Made by a program: the position numbers and the translations under genes. A stretch of DNA of 64,000 nucleotides, taken from JANQSS01 sp965249735. GTDB taxonomy: Bacteria > Bacteroidota > Bacteroidia > Chitinophagales > Saprospiraceae. Under the pieces are notes generated by a model. It was not told the origin of the DNA and did no database searches. It saw only the letters and a list, made by a program, of their open reading frames with translations. The stretch covers positions 434,001-498,000 of the forward strand of contig CBDFMS010000023.1 of assembly GCA_965249735.1 (NCBI GenBank). The letters run 5' to 3'. Shown here one piece after another: positions 27,180 through 37,140 of the stretch (within the stretch, counting starts at the first letter, position 1; each line of letters begins with the position of its first letter).

Positions 27180-27409
27180 AGTAAAGGCAAGCAGGAATTC
27201 ATCTTCATCATACGTGTCATTTAATAAGAACTAAATATAGCAGATAGATCGATATTTCGATACTCTTACCATATATATCTCCACTTTCTTCTTCATTACG
27301 CCATTCCCGGTTTATAGATCGACCTGCATGCACTTGTATAAATATGTTCCGTTCAATAAAAATTTGTAGCTTTAGTTGAGCACATAATCAACAGTCTTAT
27401 CCAATTAAT

Positions 27410-27874
27410 ATGAACAGATATCTGATGCAAAAATTACTTCCAATCACATGCATGATCTTGTTTTTATTGCAAGCATGCACGACAAAGAATAATGCCGGGG
27501 ACATTGAAAAATGGAAACAGGAAATAATTGATATAGAGAAAGAATTTAGTGATTTGTCAAAATCAAAAGGCATTCACGAGGCCTTTCTTACCTATGCCGC
27601 TGAAGATGCCGTACTCATGCGTGCGAATAAACTCGTCATCGGCAAAAAAGCAATTGAGTCGAGATTTGCCAAGCAAACGGGAATAGAGGACGTCACCTTA
27701 ACATGGACTCCTGATTTCGTCGATGTTGCCAGTTCCGGAGACCTTGGCTATACCTATGGTCACTACACATTTACTTCTAAGGACACTGCCGGCATTCGAC
27801 AATCTGAAAGTGGTGTGTTTCATTCAGTTTGGAAAAGGCAAGCTGACGGTAATTGGCGTTTTGTCTGGGATTGA
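27410..27874 (+). CDS. DUF4440/SnoaL-like lipoprotein
   Basis: A 154-residue lipoprotein: the signal region ends in the lipobox LLQAC (Cys 23). The mature part fits the NTF2-like DUF4440 pattern: a long first helix (IIDIEKEFSDLSKSKGIHEA), then YAAEDAVLMRANKLVIGKKA, and the final strands GDLGYTYGHYTFTSKD and SGVFHSVWKRQADGNWRFVWD. Such folds may bind small ligands; no catalytic role is known. A TAGCTTTA promoter-like box is at 27367-27374. It sits 23 bp upstream of a second gene of the same fold. Confidence 0.8.
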   Translation: MNRYLMQKLLPITCMILFLLQACTTKNNAGDIEKWKQEIIDIEKEFSDLSKSKGIHEAFLTYAAEDAVLMRANKLVIGKKAIESRFAKQTGIEDVTLTWTPDFVDVASSGDLGYTYGHYTFTSKDTAGIRQSESGVFHSVWKRQADGNWRFVWD

Positions 27875-27897
27875 GTCATTTTATCAAAACCTTATTT

Positions 27898-28419
27898 ATG
27901 TCAATCCGCAATTCACATGTGAATCAAATATCGTTCTCAAAAATAATTTGCCTCACCCTCTTTATCGTTGCCGCGGGTTGTGGAATTGATCATTCTTCTG
28001 AACAAAAAACCGGTCTTTCTTCCGAAGACATCGTACAAATAAGAGCAATTAATAAAACCTATACCCAAGGTTGGATGGATGCTGACGAAGAAAAGGTATT
28101 GGGATTGTATGCCGAATCAGCTGTAATCAATCCGAGTGGGCTCTTACCCAAAGAAGGAAAAAAAGCAATTACCGATTTTTGGTTTCCGAATGATAGTTCT
28201 TCTACGATCGTTCACAGTTATACTATTGACATCATAGACCTTCAAGGCTCGGGCAACCTTGCTTATTCGTATGAGCATGGAAGGTTATCTTTCACCTACA
28301 AAAAAGATGATTTTCAATTAGACCGAACGGCCGATTCTTATGCCGTAACCATTTATGAAAAGGACAGCCTTGGTAGTTGGAAAATCATTAACCGTATCTG
28401 GACTGACATGAAGGATTAA
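27898..28419 (+). CDS. SnoaL/DUF4440-like lipoprotein (second of a pair)
   Basis: The ATG at 27898 is preferred; a longer ORF from 27853 overlaps the previous gene and buries the signal peptide. The 173-residue product has the lipobox VAAGC (Cys 28), then a mature NTF2-like domain with TYTQGWMDADEEKVLGLYAE and SGNLAYSYEHGRLSFTYKK, parallel to the gene before it. The two are diverged tandem relatives, probably co-transcribed (23 bp apart). Confidence 0.75.
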   Translation: MSIRNSHVNQISFSKIICLTLFIVAAGCGIDHSSEQKTGLSSEDIVQIRAINKTYTQGWMDADEEKVLGLYAESAVINPSGLLPKEGKKAITDFWFPNDSSSTIVHSYTIDIIDLQGSGNLAYSYEHGRLSFTYKKDDFQLDRTADSYAVTIYEKDSLGSWKIINRIWTDMKD

Positions 28420-28761
28420 TTGTGATAATTAAATTGTAAATTAGATGACGACAAATTATTAAAGAAAATCTCTTTTCGCCTGGCATCGATTTTTTGACAA
28501 CTTACCTATATCAGTCAACATACTGCTTTTGTTAGCTCATTCATCCAAAAGACTCAATACTTCATCACGACATCTTGACTCACTTGGCTTCCCGGCACAA
28601 AAGTCCTTACAACTCTCCATCAAATGCGTGAAAAAGCTGTGACGAAGTGAATGACGAGTCGTACGTTAGTTGATTTCGATCCTTTCACGCAATCGCTGGC
28701 ATACACGCCTCCAATTCCATCAAGATTTACGCATATTTACATCCTCCTTAATCCACAAATA
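28420..28761. other. Intergenic region upstream of the dipeptidyl peptidase
   Basis: This 342-bp stretch includes an in-frame extension of the peptidase ORF (from 28651) that lacks signal-peptide character and is judged non-coding. No hairpin, repeat or promoter of convincing quality was found. Confidence 0.45.
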
Positions 28762-31014
28762 ATGAAACATATAACAACACTACTCTTCAGTCTAATGCTC
28801 GTCATTTGTTACGTTGTGCCGCAGGCGCAAACAATACCGGATTCCAGTTTATTAACGATAGACCGTATTTTTTCATCCAACGAATTCAGACAACAAAATC
28901 AACGACCCATACGATGGATCGAAAACGGCAATGCCTACCTCACTATCGAACGATCTGCTAAAAACGCTGACGAACTCATTCGTTGGGATTGTACGAATCA
29001 AAAACGATCCGTATACGTGGCAGCGAACCTACTTAAGGATAATGACAAACAAATTCGGATAGAACAATTCACGCAATCACCTGACGGTAGTAAAGTCCTG
29101 ATATTTACTAATTCAAGCCGGGTCTGGCGATCCAACACAAAAGGAGATTATTGGGTATATAACAGAACGAATAAATCCTTAAAAAAACTCGGTAAAAAAT
29201 TCAAGTCCTCCTCCCTGATGTTTGCGAAGTTTTCTTCGGATAATAAATATGTAGCCTACGTTCATGATTTTAATCTATACAAAGAAGATTTCAATTCAGG
29301 TGAAATTACCCAGTTGACATTTGACGGCACAGGTGATATTATTAATGGGACATTTGATTGGGCCTATGAAGAAGAATTCGGAAAACGCGATGGATTTTCG
29401 TGGAGTCCGGACGCAGGTCATATCGCATTTTGGCAAGTGGATGCGACCGATATTCGCACCTTTTACATGATCAATAATACAGATTCGATCTATTCACGGC
29501 CTATACCATTGCAATATCCAAAGGTGGGGCAAGATCCTTCATCAGCCAAAATCGGACTGATCAACTTAGCCAATAACAAAATCGAGTGGATCGCACTGGA
29601 GGGCGATGAAAAGCAAAATTATATTCCCGGAATCCAATGGATCAATCGAGACCTCTTACTCATACAGCAATTAAATCGAAAGCAAAACACACTGAAAATT
29701 TGGACCTATAAACTGTCCACAAAACGAATAAAACGTGTCTACACAGAAGTCGAAGACACATGGGTTGATCTCAAATATCCTGATATTACAGCCAGCCATT
29801 GGGGTGACAACGATTTGCCTATTGTAGATGAAGGAACAGCATTTTTACGATTGACCGAAACACCGGGATGGCGACAAGTATTCAAGGTCAATATTCACAA
29901 TTCGATTGCTTTGTGCATTACGCCGGGGACATACGATGTTGCTTCAATGCGAACGGCCACCAAAAGAAAATTCTATTTTATTGCCTCGCCGGATAACAGC
30001 ACACAACGCTATCTATTTGCAACCCATATAAGTGGCAGAAAAAGAATGGAGCGCATCACGCCTCAACATTTTCCCGGCATAAATAACTATAATATATCGC
30101 CGAATGGAAAATATGCGATTCACACGCACAGTAGTACGAGTTCTGTTCGTACGGTCCGTCTAATTACTTTGCCGGATCACGAAATTGTCAAAGTTCTGGT
30201 AGGGAATAAAAAATATGCAAATAAACTCGCAACGCTGGCCTTACCCAATACGTCATTTACAAAAGTGACGACTGAAAGCGGCCTGGATATAGATGTCCGC
30301 ATGACCTACCCCATAAATTTCGATCCGGATAAAAAATATCCGGTATTATTCCAGGTATATGGTGAGCCATGGGGTCAGCAAGCGACTGACTCCCCCATCG
30401 GTTTATGGGCTATTATGCTTGCACAAAAGGGATTTGTCATCATCGACATGGATAATCGTGGAACGCCCTGTCTCAGAGGCAGTGCCTGGCGAAAATCGAT
30501 ATACCGAAACATTGGCATTATAAACACCAAAGACCAGGCTGAAGCCGCCAAAGAGATTTTAAAATTGGACTACCTGGATAATGAACGTGTTGCCGTTTGG
30601 GGCTGGAGCGGTGGCGGTACGATGACATTAAATCTGTTATTTAAATATCCTGAAATTTATCAAACAGGAATAGCCATAGCGTCGGTTTCCAATCAGCTGG
30701 TATACGACAATATTTATCAGGAACGCTATATGGGTTTGCCCCAGGAAAATATGGAGGACTTTGTCAATGGTTCACCGATCACCTATGCAAAAAACCTGGA
30801 AGGCAATTTATTATTGATTCATGGAACGGCCGACGACAATGTACACTATCAAAGTGCTGAACTATTAATTAATGAATTGGTCAAACATAAAAAGATGTTC
30901 GATTTGATGTCCTATCCCGGTCGCTCACATGGTCTTCGTGAAGGCGTGAATACATATCCGCATCTGTATACCATGATGACAAACTATTTGATTGAACATT
31001 CTACCAGGAATTGA
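28762..31014 (+). CDS. Dipeptidyl peptidase IV-like serine peptidase (family S9B)
   Basis: The start is set at 28762, where a signal peptide begins (MKHITTLLFSLMLVICYVVP, cleavage near QAQ). The 750-residue protein has the N-terminal beta-propeller with the DPP IV Glu motif (FDWAYEEEFG) that holds the substrate N-terminus. The alpha/beta-hydrolase domain has the oxyanion-region YGEP, nucleophile GWSGGG (Ser 616), a DDN Asp near the C-terminus and the His in GRSHG. It should cleave Xaa-Pro or Xaa-Ala dipeptides in the periplasm. Its stop is 11 bp before the SulP start. Confidence 0.9.
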   Translation: MKHITTLLFSLMLVICYVVPQAQTIPDSSLLTIDRIFSSNEFRQQNQRPIRWIENGNAYLTIERSAKNADELIRWDCTNQKRSVYVAANLLKDNDKQIRIEQFTQSPDGSKVLIFTNSSRVWRSNTKGDYWVYNRTNKSLKKLGKKFKSSSLMFAKFSSDNKYVAYVHDFNLYKEDFNSGEITQLTFDGTGDIINGTFDWAYEEEFGKRDGFSWSPDAGHIAFWQVDATDIRTFYMINNTDSIYSRPIPLQYPKVGQDPSSAKIGLINLANNKIEWIALEGDEKQNYIPGIQWINRDLLLIQQLNRKQNTLKIWTYKLSTKRIKRVYTEVEDTWVDLKYPDITASHWGDNDLPIVDEGTAFLRLTETPGWRQVFKVNIHNSIALCITPGTYDVASMRTATKRKFYFIASPDNSTQRYLFATHISGRKRMERITPQHFPGINNYNISPNGKYAIHTHSSTSSVRTVRLITLPDHEIVKVLVGNKKYANKLATLALPNTSFTKVTTESGLDIDVRMTYPINFDPDKKYPVLFQVYGEPWGQQATDSPIGLWAIMLAQKGFVIIDMDNRGTPCLRGSAWRKSIYRNIGIINTKDQAEAAKEILKLDYLDNERVAVWGWSGGGTMTLNLLFKYPEIYQTGIAIASVSNQLVYDNIYQERYMGLPQENMEDFVNGSPITYAKNLEGNLLLIHGTADDNVHYQSAELLINELVKHKKMFDLMSYPGRSHGLREGVNTYPHLYTMMTNYLIEHSTRN

Positions 31015-31025
31015 GTTACTTGAAG

Positions 31026-31484
31026 ATGAAATTATTAAAGAAATTCGGTTTTGACTTCTCCCATTTCAAGGGTGATATGTTTGGTGGAATTACTGCCGGT
31101 ATCGTCGCATTGCCTTTAGCGCTGGCATTTGGTGTTAGTTCAGGATTAGGCCCAAGCGCCGGACTCTATGGTGCCATATTCCTTAGTTTTTTTGCTGCCC
31201 TTTTTGGAGGCACCAATACTCAAATTTCAGGACCTACAGCCCCAATGACGGCCGTGAGTATGGTCATCATTGCCGGGATCGTAGCAGCATTCGACGGTGA
31301 GGTTTCGAAAGCATTACCTGCGATTTTGACGGTCTACTTATTAGCCGGATTCATGCAAATTGGATTGGGTTTGATCGGGCTTGGAAAATATATTAAATAT
31401 ATACCCTACCCGGTGGTTTCGGGCTTCATGACCGCCATTGGGGTAATCATAATCGTTACACAAGTATTACCCTCTGTCGGCTAG
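31026..31484 (+). pseudogene. SulP anion transporter, N-terminal part, ended by an in-frame TAG
   Basis: A typical SulP N-terminus: FSHFKGDMFGGITAGIVALP, then LALAFGVSSGLGPSAGLYGA, GGTNTQISGPTAPMT and the helix ending in VSGFMTAIGVIIIVTQVLPS. The ATG at 31026 is preferred over a TTG at 31011 that overlaps the peptidase stop. Codon TAG at 31482-31484 stops it after 153 residues. The next in-frame codons (Tyr-Pro-Lys-Glu-Asp, then Met at 31500) continue the transporter without any shift. A Tyr codon (TAT or TAC) changed to TAG is the simplest explanation. Confidence 0.85.
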
Positions 31485-31499
31485 TATCCAAAGGAGGAT

Positions 31500-32873
31500 A
31501 TGGAATATGTCGATCAATTTAAACCACGCGCTGAAGAGCTCATTCTGGACCATATTTTACATGACGAAATGGAAGAAGGAATTCTGGTGCTTGAAGATTT
31601 TAAAGAAACGATTAAGCGAGCGGAAGACATTACTCCCGCACAAATCCTCAAGGAATCACAAACGTTGGCTGGCTCAGATGCATCAGGTGTTATAGGGGCC
31701 ATTAAAGTCCTGCCTCGCGCTATAAAAAACATCAATTGGCTGGAATTTCTTCTGGCACTCGGGACAATTATTATTATTTATGGATTCAAGCGAATCACTA
31801 AAAAAGTGCCAAGTACTTTGATTGCACTTCTCGTTATGTCCGGCATTGCCGTCATCTTTAACCTCGGCTACAGACCAATTGAAGAAATACCAAGTGGTCT
31901 GCCCTTGCCGAATTTGGGTATTTTTACGGACTTTAGTTTTAGCAGTATTACACCGTTTATTTTTACAGCTATGACCCTGGCCCTTCTGGGAGGAATAGAT
32001 TCTCTTCTGACTTCGGTGGTTGCCGACAACATGACTAAAACCAAGCATAAACCGAATAAAGAATTAATAGGTCAAGGTATTGGAAATAGCATAGCCGCCA
32101 TTTTTGGTGGAATTCCAGGTGCCGGAGCTACCATCCGTACCGTTGTGAATATTAATGCAGGAGGGAAAACCAAGCTCTCCGGAATGATGGCCGGTATTTT
32201 ATTGCTTATCATCTTATTGGCTTTGGGGCCCATTGCATCCAAAATTCCTGCTGCCGTTTTATCCGGTATTTTAATTACGGTTGGAATTGGCGTCATGGAT
32301 TATAAAGGATTAAAGGCGATTCCATACATGCCCAAACCAGAAGTCGTAATCATGCTTGTCGTATTAATCTTGTCATCGGTATGGAACCTGGTTTATGCAG
32401 TTGGCATCGGTTTAGTTATTGCCTCATTAATGTTTATGAAGAAAATAGGTGATCTCACAGCTGAGCGGTCGGATGTTAAATCGCTTGAGAAAGAAAAAGC
32501 CTGGTCAGATGAAATCGATTTTCCTGAGGAAATGAAAGAAAAGGTTTTTATAAAACACATTATAGGCCCTCTGTTCTTTGGATCCACAAGTGACTTTCAA
32601 CAATTAGCTCAACAAATTCCAGATACTGCATCAACCATTATCATACGAATGGGAAGGATGCAATATATTGATCAATCGGGTTTATACGCCATGGAAGATG
32701 TTTTAGTTGACTTGATTAAAAAAGAAAAAAAAGTACTAGTGGTAGGTACAATTAAACAACCACAGTACATGCTTGAACGAATTGATATTATTCCTGATCT
32801 AATTCCAAAAGATCAAATGTTTGACACGTTCAATGATTGTCTAGTCTGGATAAAAGAAAACATAACTATATGA
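31500..32873 (+). pseudogene. SulP anion transporter, remaining membrane part and STAS domain
   Basis: In the same reading frame as the N-terminal part. It has about seven more membrane helices (for example MTLALLGGIDSLLTSVVADN, then GQGIGNSIAAIFGGIPGAGA) and a C-terminal STAS domain (about residues 345-457; MQYIDQSGLYAMEDVLVDLI). Whether this half is made separately is open: the ATG at 31500 is preceded by AAAGGAGGAT, an excellent Shine-Dalgarno sequence that could restart translation 15 bp after the TAG. Function if whole: sulfate, bicarbonate or other anion transport. Confidence 0.85.
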
Positions 32874-32999
32874 ATTTACTCTAGGGAAATTTCAGAAGCA
32901 GATAAGACAGATATTTGTTGTACTTTTAAACACATAGGCTTTGGTCAAGCTGCGAGAATTTGGTAGGCATGCCTATCGTTACCACCAAAATAGAGTACA

Positions 33000-33407
33000 A
33001 TGAATATCAACAGATTTTTACTTGCTACACTTGCGGGAACCATCACATTATTTTTATCTGGTATTTTCATCTACCAACCCTTCTTACCTATCAGTGGTTT
33101 ACCATCCCTGGCAAGTGATTGTTTAATTATCGACGATCAACCACTGTGGACTACTATTCTCACAGATCTCCTATTCGGCGGCCTTATCACTTATATCTTT
33201 GTAAAATGGGCTGGTATAAAATCTTTGGAATCCGGACTTCAAGCGGGAGCTGGAATTGGGATGGTTTTAGGTTTTGCTTTTGCTATAATATTTTATAGCG
33301 CTCTAAATATATTTAATATAGAGATCTATGCCCTGGGTTCTCTATTTTTTCTGATTAGATTTGGTATTGCTGGTGGCGCGATTGGATGGATATTAGGAAG
33401 AGAATAG
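33000..33407 (+). CDS. Small integral membrane protein, unknown function
   Basis: A 135-residue protein with about four membrane helices (about 8-28, 50-72, 82-104 and 108-132), and a Gly-rich last pair (GLQAGAGIGMVLGFAFAI, then FGIAGGAIGWILG). No motif or family was recognised. A TACTTTTA box lies upstream at about 32919-32926. Confidence 0.6.
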   Translation: MNINRFLLATLAGTITLFLSGIFIYQPFLPISGLPSLASDCLIIDDQPLWTTILTDLLFGGLITYIFVKWAGIKSLESGLQAGAGIGMVLGFAFAIIFYSALNIFNIEIYALGSLFFLIRFGIAGGAIGWILGRE

Positions 33408-33502
33408 GGAGTTGTGTTTTCTACATAATTCTATTAAATCTTAACAAACATCCAACAAACCCACTATATTCCAAATTATATCTATTTGTTTTAGCTATAA
33501 TC

Positions 33503-33922
33503 ATGAAGAAATCTATCTATTTTAGAACCTTCGCGAAAGTGGCTCTTATCCCCTATGTCGGTGGTACGATCATACACATTTTGCGATTGCTTTATAAGTT
33601 TCCTATTAAAGAAGCACCATCCATAGTGCATTGGGTCATCGTGCTATTCGGAGGCTATGCTTGCTTAGGTTTCGTTCTCTACATTCACCGCATACCATTT
33701 AAAAGCCTGATGGATAAAGTGCTCTATGGACTCGTTATTTTTCATCTTGGCGGATCGGTTGTTATGCACGGCTATTCTCTGATCGCACAAACCAACAGTT
33801 GGATGGGTGTGTTTTCCATGCATTACAGTTACTTCGCCGTATTCTACTTTGTATGCCTGGGTCTTTATTGTAATTCCTTGAGTAAACGAATTGATAATTT
33901 ATCAGTAATCAATAAATTATAA
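33503..33922 (+). CDS. Small integral membrane protein, unknown function
   Basis: The ATG at 33503 is preferred over an in-frame ATG at 33386 that overlaps the previous gene. The 139-residue product starts MKKSIYFRTFAKVALIPYVG and has four predicted helices, with several His residues near membrane borders (IIHILRLLYKF, FHLGGSVVMHGYSL, MHYSYF). I do not recognise the family. Confidence 0.6.
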   Translation: MKKSIYFRTFAKVALIPYVGGTIIHILRLLYKFPIKEAPSIVHWVIVLFGGYACLGFVLYIHRIPFKSLMDKVLYGLVIFHLGGSVVMHGYSLIAQTNSWMGVFSMHYSYFAVFYFVCLGLYCNSLSKRIDNLSVINKL

Positions 33923-34000
33923 TTACAGACTATAAACCTTTGAACGAAATATTGATTAAACAAAGGTATGAATAACAATGTAACAAAACTCGTAATCCCG

Positions 34001-34014
34001 ACATTCATGAATGT
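34001..34014. promoter_or_regulatory. 14-bp perfect palindrome upstream of the secreted hydrolase-like gene
   Basis: ACATTCATGAATGT is self-complementary and lies 56 bp before the start codon at 34070. It could be an operator, but no regulator gene is adjacent; a chance dyad in AT-rich DNA is possible. Confidence 0.3.
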
Positions 34015-34069
34015 ACTGTATATTAGGGTATTGCCACATTACGCGTATATATAAAACAAATAATCGCAT

Positions 34070-35029
34070 ATGAAAAAAAGAATCGTACTGGTGGTTTTAC
34101 TATTGCTCATTCTAAATACGGTCGGAGCACAACGAGTTATTAATTATGAAAAAGAGTCACAGGGACTTATACATTTAACCGATGGTGTGGACATACCTAA
34201 AATCAATGCCGGCTATACCCTATGGCTACCTGACTCTCGCACCATTAATGGTCTGGTGATTTTTACCCATGCCAGACGTGATACAATTAAGAGTGACTCA
34301 TTTATTGACTATGCCCTGCTCAATAATCTGGGCGTTTTATATGCTACAACCAATAACCGGGTTGAATTCTTTTTTAAAGAAAAAAAGATGCGGGAAATTG
34401 AAGCATATATATACGAGGCACTTGACGAATACGATATACCGCAGGAGCATTTACTGTATTGTGGCATGTCTTTAGAAGGAACGAGAGCATTAAAACTTGC
34501 CATTTTTGGACAAAACAAAAAATCTAATTACAATTTAAAACCAAAGGCAATAGCCCTATGTGATTCACCCCTAGATATGGTGCGATTCCACCGGGAGATG
34601 GTCAAATCGGTAAGTACAAATTTCAAACCCATCGCTACGAATGAAGGGAGATGGGTCTCCGGTTATTTAGAAAGAAACTTATCAGGAACACCGCAAGATA
34701 ATTATTCCGAATATGTCGAATATTCTCCTTATTGCTACCGGGCGAATGGTGGAATCTACCTGGATAAATTTGACGAGATCGCCATTCGGGCGTATACAGA
34801 ACCTGACGTGGACTGGTGGATGGAAACAAGGCGAAAAGATTATTATGCAATGAATGCTGTCGATCTGGCGAGTATGATAAATGAACTGGTTATACAAGGC
34901 CATACCCGGGCCGAATTAATAATCACACAGGATAAAGGTTATTATGACGATGGCAGAAGGCACCCACACAATTGGAATATTGTAGATGAGAAAGATCTCA
35001 TTGATTGGTTTGTTGATATAATAAAATGA
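34070..35029 (+). CDS. Secreted alpha/beta-hydrolase-like protein
   Basis: A 319-residue protein with a clear signal peptide (MKKRIVLVVLLLLILNTVGA, cleavage near AQ). GLVIFTHARRD resembles the oxyanion strand, YCGMSLEGTRALKLA fits the nucleophile elbow GxSxxG (Ser in GMSLEG), and RHPHNWNIVDEKDLIDWF near the C-terminus could give the catalytic His. These point to an alpha/beta-hydrolase fold, but overall similarity to a named family was not recognised, and the Asp position is unclear. Confidence 0.55.
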   Translation: MKKRIVLVVLLLLILNTVGAQRVINYEKESQGLIHLTDGVDIPKINAGYTLWLPDSRTINGLVIFTHARRDTIKSDSFIDYALLNNLGVLYATTNNRVEFFFKEKKMREIEAYIYEALDEYDIPQEHLLYCGMSLEGTRALKLAIFGQNKKSNYNLKPKAIALCDSPLDMVRFHREMVKSVSTNFKPIATNEGRWVSGYLERNLSGTPQDNYSEYVEYSPYCYRANGGIYLDKFDEIAIRAYTEPDVDWWMETRRKDYYAMNAVDLASMINELVIQGHTRAELIITQDKGYYDDGRRHPHNWNIVDEKDLIDWFVDIIK

Positions 35030-35062
35030 AGCAAATTATCCCGTTTCTACAGATCAAATAAG

Positions 35063-35094
35063 TTGATTTTTATCACCAAAATGATGTACTTTTG
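35063..35094 (+). promoter_or_regulatory. Bacteroidota-type promoter upstream of the SDR gene
   Basis: TACTTTTG at 35087-35094 fits the Bacteroidota -7 box TAnnTTTG, and TTG at 35063-35065 is a -33 element with a 21-bp spacer. The start codon at 35100 is so close that the transcript would have little or no leader. Confidence 0.45.
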
Positions 35095-35099
35095 AATAT

Positions 35100-35954
35100 A
35101 TGCCAGACACCAGTCGAGAGCAGTTATTTAAGACTAAAATTGTTTGGATTACCGGTGCCACCTCCGGTATTGGGGAAGCACTCACCTATCAATTTGCTCA
35201 ACTGGGCGCTTCCTTAATTATATCTGCAAGAAATGAGGATCGACTGAATGAAGTCAATGCAAATCTACCAGGCTCTCCCGGCAGTGCCAAAGTCTTACCG
35301 ATGGATTTAGAGGATCTGACTCAATTAGCAGATAAAACGGATCAGGCTCTTTCCTACTATGGAAGAATTGACTATTTCATCAGCAATGCGGCTGTTGCCA
35401 TCCGCGACTATGTCATCAACACAGATCTGCGAATCGATCAAAAACTCATGAACATCAATTATTTCGGGCCTACCGTCATCACAAAACGCTTACTACCCCA
35501 TTTCATTGATCAGGGATTCGGCCATTTTGTAGTTATGAGCAGTCTTTCGGGCAAATACGGCGTTCCCCGGAGTGCGGCGTATTCGGCTTCTAAACATGCG
35601 CTACAGGGATTCTATGAAACACTGCGAAGCGAAACCTATGAGCAGGGAATTCTCATTACAATAATTGTTCCCGGAATTATTAAAACGACAATCACTGCGA
35701 ACGCCGTTACAGGTAGTGGAGATAATTTTGGGCGCGTAGAAAATGCGTATAAAACAGCCTACCCCGTCGATAAAGCCGCCCGGAAAATAATCAGAGCCAT
35801 TATTAAAAGAAAGGAGGAAGTTTTTGTAGGTGGTACAGAGGGCATCACATTATGGCTGAATAGAATATCTCCCTGGTTCTTACGCAGATTCATTCGCAAT
35901 CATCCCATTAAGAAATTCAGACGGCTGAAAAAATGGTTTTCTTTTGGAAATTGA
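35100..35954 (+). CDS. Short-chain dehydrogenase/reductase
   Basis: A 284-residue classical SDR. The cofactor site TGATSGIGEAL is at about 20-30, NAAV follows strand 4, the catalytic Ser is in MSSLSGKYG, and YSASK gives the Tyr/Lys pair (about 160-164). After the TTIT region the C-terminus is basic (RRFIRNHPIKKFRRLKKWFS), which may associate with the membrane, as in DHRS7-like enzymes. Substrate unknown. Preceded by a -33/-7 promoter pair. Confidence 0.88.
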   Translation: MPDTSREQLFKTKIVWITGATSGIGEALTYQFAQLGASLIISARNEDRLNEVNANLPGSPGSAKVLPMDLEDLTQLADKTDQALSYYGRIDYFISNAAVAIRDYVINTDLRIDQKLMNINYFGPTVITKRLLPHFIDQGFGHFVVMSSLSGKYGVPRSAAYSASKHALQGFYETLRSETYEQGILITIIVPGIIKTTITANAVTGSGDNFGRVENAYKTAYPVDKAARKIIRAIIKRKEEVFVGGTEGITLWLNRISPWFLRRFIRNHPIKKFRRLKKWFSFGN

Positions 35955-36077
35955 TTTGGCAGGCATATCAATAATTAAATGATTAATATGAAATACGCCC
36001 ACTTTTTGTCCAATCAGAAAACCGATTCCTACTACTTATGATATCGAGCACAAATTAGAGACACAATGGAAACAAAA

Positions 36078-36659
36078 TTAATCCAACATAGATAATAATG
36101 TATCAAATCCCTTCAATAGAACTTTAGGATCAGTATGCACTTTGCCGACAACTCGAATACCGGAAATCATAGTATACAAGAGGCTGGAGAATATTTTCAA
36201 ATCCATGTTTCCTGATATTTCCCCATTTTTTTTTCCGATGAGCAGGCGGTCATAGAATAATGTTTCGATGCCATTTTGATGTCGGGTTATTAACTCTTGA
36301 ATATAGGGATCCCCCGGTATCATTTCTAATGTGGTATTTGCAACAAAACATCCGGCTTTATTCGGATCAGAAATAGTAGAATTTATTGTATGCACAAACA
36401 ACACACGCAATCCATCTTTGACTTTGACGCTATCCTGAAAAAATAGGCCGAATAATTCGAGGCCTTTTAATCGATATAGCTCAAGAGCCTTATAAAAAAG
36501 CTCTTTTTTGCCTCCATAAGTGTGATAAATACTTCCTCTTTTTAGTCCTAATTCTTGTACGAGATCTTCTATAGAAGTGTCATGATAACCCTTATTCCAA
36601 AAGACCATCATCGCCTTTTCTAATATTTCCTCTTCATCAAATGATTTAGCTCTTGGCAT
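36078..36659 (-). CDS. TetR-family transcriptional regulator
   Basis: The start is set at 36659 (MPRAKSFDEEEILEKAMMVF), the usual TetR N-terminus; a longer ORF to 36701 lies inside the upstream gene. The HTH is at about 25-47 (HDTSIEDLVQELGLKRGSIY followed by HTYGGKKELF). The 193-residue length is normal. It overlaps the preceding membrane-protein gene by 14 bp and so is the second gene of an operon. Two copies of a matching operator lie at the operon's promoter (37141-37160 and 37177-37196), which suggests autoregulation. The inducer is unknown. Confidence 0.9.
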   Translation of the reverse strand: MPRAKSFDEEEILEKAMMVFWNKGYHDTSIEDLVQELGLKRGSIYHTYGGKKELFYKALELYRLKGLELFGLFFQDSVKVKDGLRVLFVHTINSTISDPNKAGCFVANTTLEMIPGDPYIQELITRHQNGIETLFYDRLLIGKKNGEISGNMDLKIFSSLLYTMISGIRVVGKVHTDPKVLLKGFDTLLSMLD

Positions 36660-37116
36660 GTTCCTTAAATCGAATAAACTTATCGCTCTTAAAGTAAACA
36701 TAAATTCCCATCATGATCGCCAGTGCCATGATATATGTCATTTCCGGACCAAGTGTGAATGCATATCCGGGTAAGTCTATGTAAAGAAAATATCCCAAAT
36801 CAGCCATCCCACCGATAAGAGCACAGGCAAATAATCCCGTTTTATTCATTTTCCAAACATAATAGCTCCCCACTGTTACTATTGCTCCTATCCACGCCAA
36901 ATTGAAGGCATGTTGCTTGAGTGTGCCAATTGGAGCAAACAAACTTTCCATGTCGAACATCGTAAAATTCAGTGTAGCGGGAATCGCCTGAAAATCACCT
37001 TGCGGATGTCCATTCTGGAACAAGACAATCATTGCAATGCCGATAAATAAATGAAAGACTCCCCAAATAGCCCACAATATGGCGGAAGCTCTTAGCATCA
37101 GTTTTAGTTGATTCAT
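36646..37116 (-). CDS. Four-helix membrane protein co-transcribed with TetR
   Basis: A 156-residue protein with four predicted helices (about 10-33, 68-88, 95-113 and 124-145) and short loops. No motif beyond hydrophobicity; DoxX-like proteins have a similar layout, but the match is not convincing. It is the first gene after the twin operators and overlaps tetR by 14 bp, so it is very likely the main target of that regulator. Confidence 0.7.
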   Translation of the reverse strand: MNQLKLMLRASAILWAIWGVFHLFIGIAMIVLFQNGHPQGDFQAIPATLNFTMFDMESLFAPIGTLKQHAFNLAWIGAIVTVGSYYVWKMNKTGLFACALIGGMADLGYFLYIDLPGYAFTLGPEMTYIMALAIMMGIYVYFKSDKFIRFKEHAKS

Positions 37117-37140
37117 ATGATATAAGTTTTAGTTATTTAT

